DNA of 5,534 bases from positions 24,470 to 30,003 of the forward strand of contig JAAUZW010000017.1 in the NCBI GenBank assembly GCA_014804385.1. Direction: 5' to 3'. A model generated the notes under the pieces. That model was not told the DNA's origin, ran no database searches, and was given only the letters and a program-made list of their open reading frames with translations. This stretch comes from Lachnospiraceae bacterium (lineage in GTDB: Bacteria; Bacillota; Clostridia; Lachnospirales; Lachnospiraceae). Shown here piece by piece: positions 5,522-5,534 of this stretch; position 1 is the first letter of the stretch; every line of letters begins with the position of its first letter. Both the position numbers and the translations under genes were made by a program.

Positions 5522-5534
5522 TGATATAGCAAGT

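Overview
This window looks like chromosomal DNA from a Clostridia-class Firmicute, most likely a Lachnospiraceae-type gut anaerobe. The clues are strong AGGAG-type ribosome binding sites, a SpoVB-type flippase, a clostridial-style MnmA with an N-P-C-I-A-C motif, a HisJ-family PHP phosphatase and a membrane GGDEF protein of the kind common in this group. GC content is moderate (judged by eye at about 50% in genes), with AT-rich spacers. I see no mobile element, CRISPR array, tRNA or rRNA.

Layout from left to right. (1) Positions 1-84, minus strand: the first 28 codons of a gene running off the left edge, probably a class I DAHP synthase (shikimate pathway). It has its own near-consensus promoter, whose -35 box lies inside the end of the next gene. 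(2) 149-1543, minus: a 464-residue multi-pass flippase of the SpoVB/Wzx type. (3) A 100-bp divergent spacer with a small inverted repeat and no convincing promoter. (4) 1644-2732, plus: mnmA, the tRNA U34 2-thiolase, starting at GTG. It ends in a strong intrinsic terminator. (5) 2761-4488, minus: a 575-residue membrane diguanylate cyclase, convergent with mnmA. Its last codons are the mnmA terminator read on the other strand. (6) 4496-5314, minus: a PHP-family phosphatase (HisJ family) just upstream of the cyclase and probably co-transcribed and translationally coupled with it. (7) 5315-5534: an AT-rich, gene-free region carrying the promoter of the phosphatase-cyclase operon and, further out, a perfect 18-bp palindrome within a cluster of related TTGG-N-AAAA elements.

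The genes are mostly independent housekeeping units: aromatic amino acid synthesis, envelope lipid-linked glycan export and tRNA modification. The one apparent functional unit is the PHP phosphatase plus diguanylate cyclase operon, which couples a small-molecule phosphatase to a sensor predicted to make c-di-GMP. The most interesting points are that operon, the apparent lack of a c-di-GMP inhibitory site in the cyclase, the terminator doubling as coding sequence, and the unexplained repeat cluster at the right edge. I found no clear evidence of an entirely new system.
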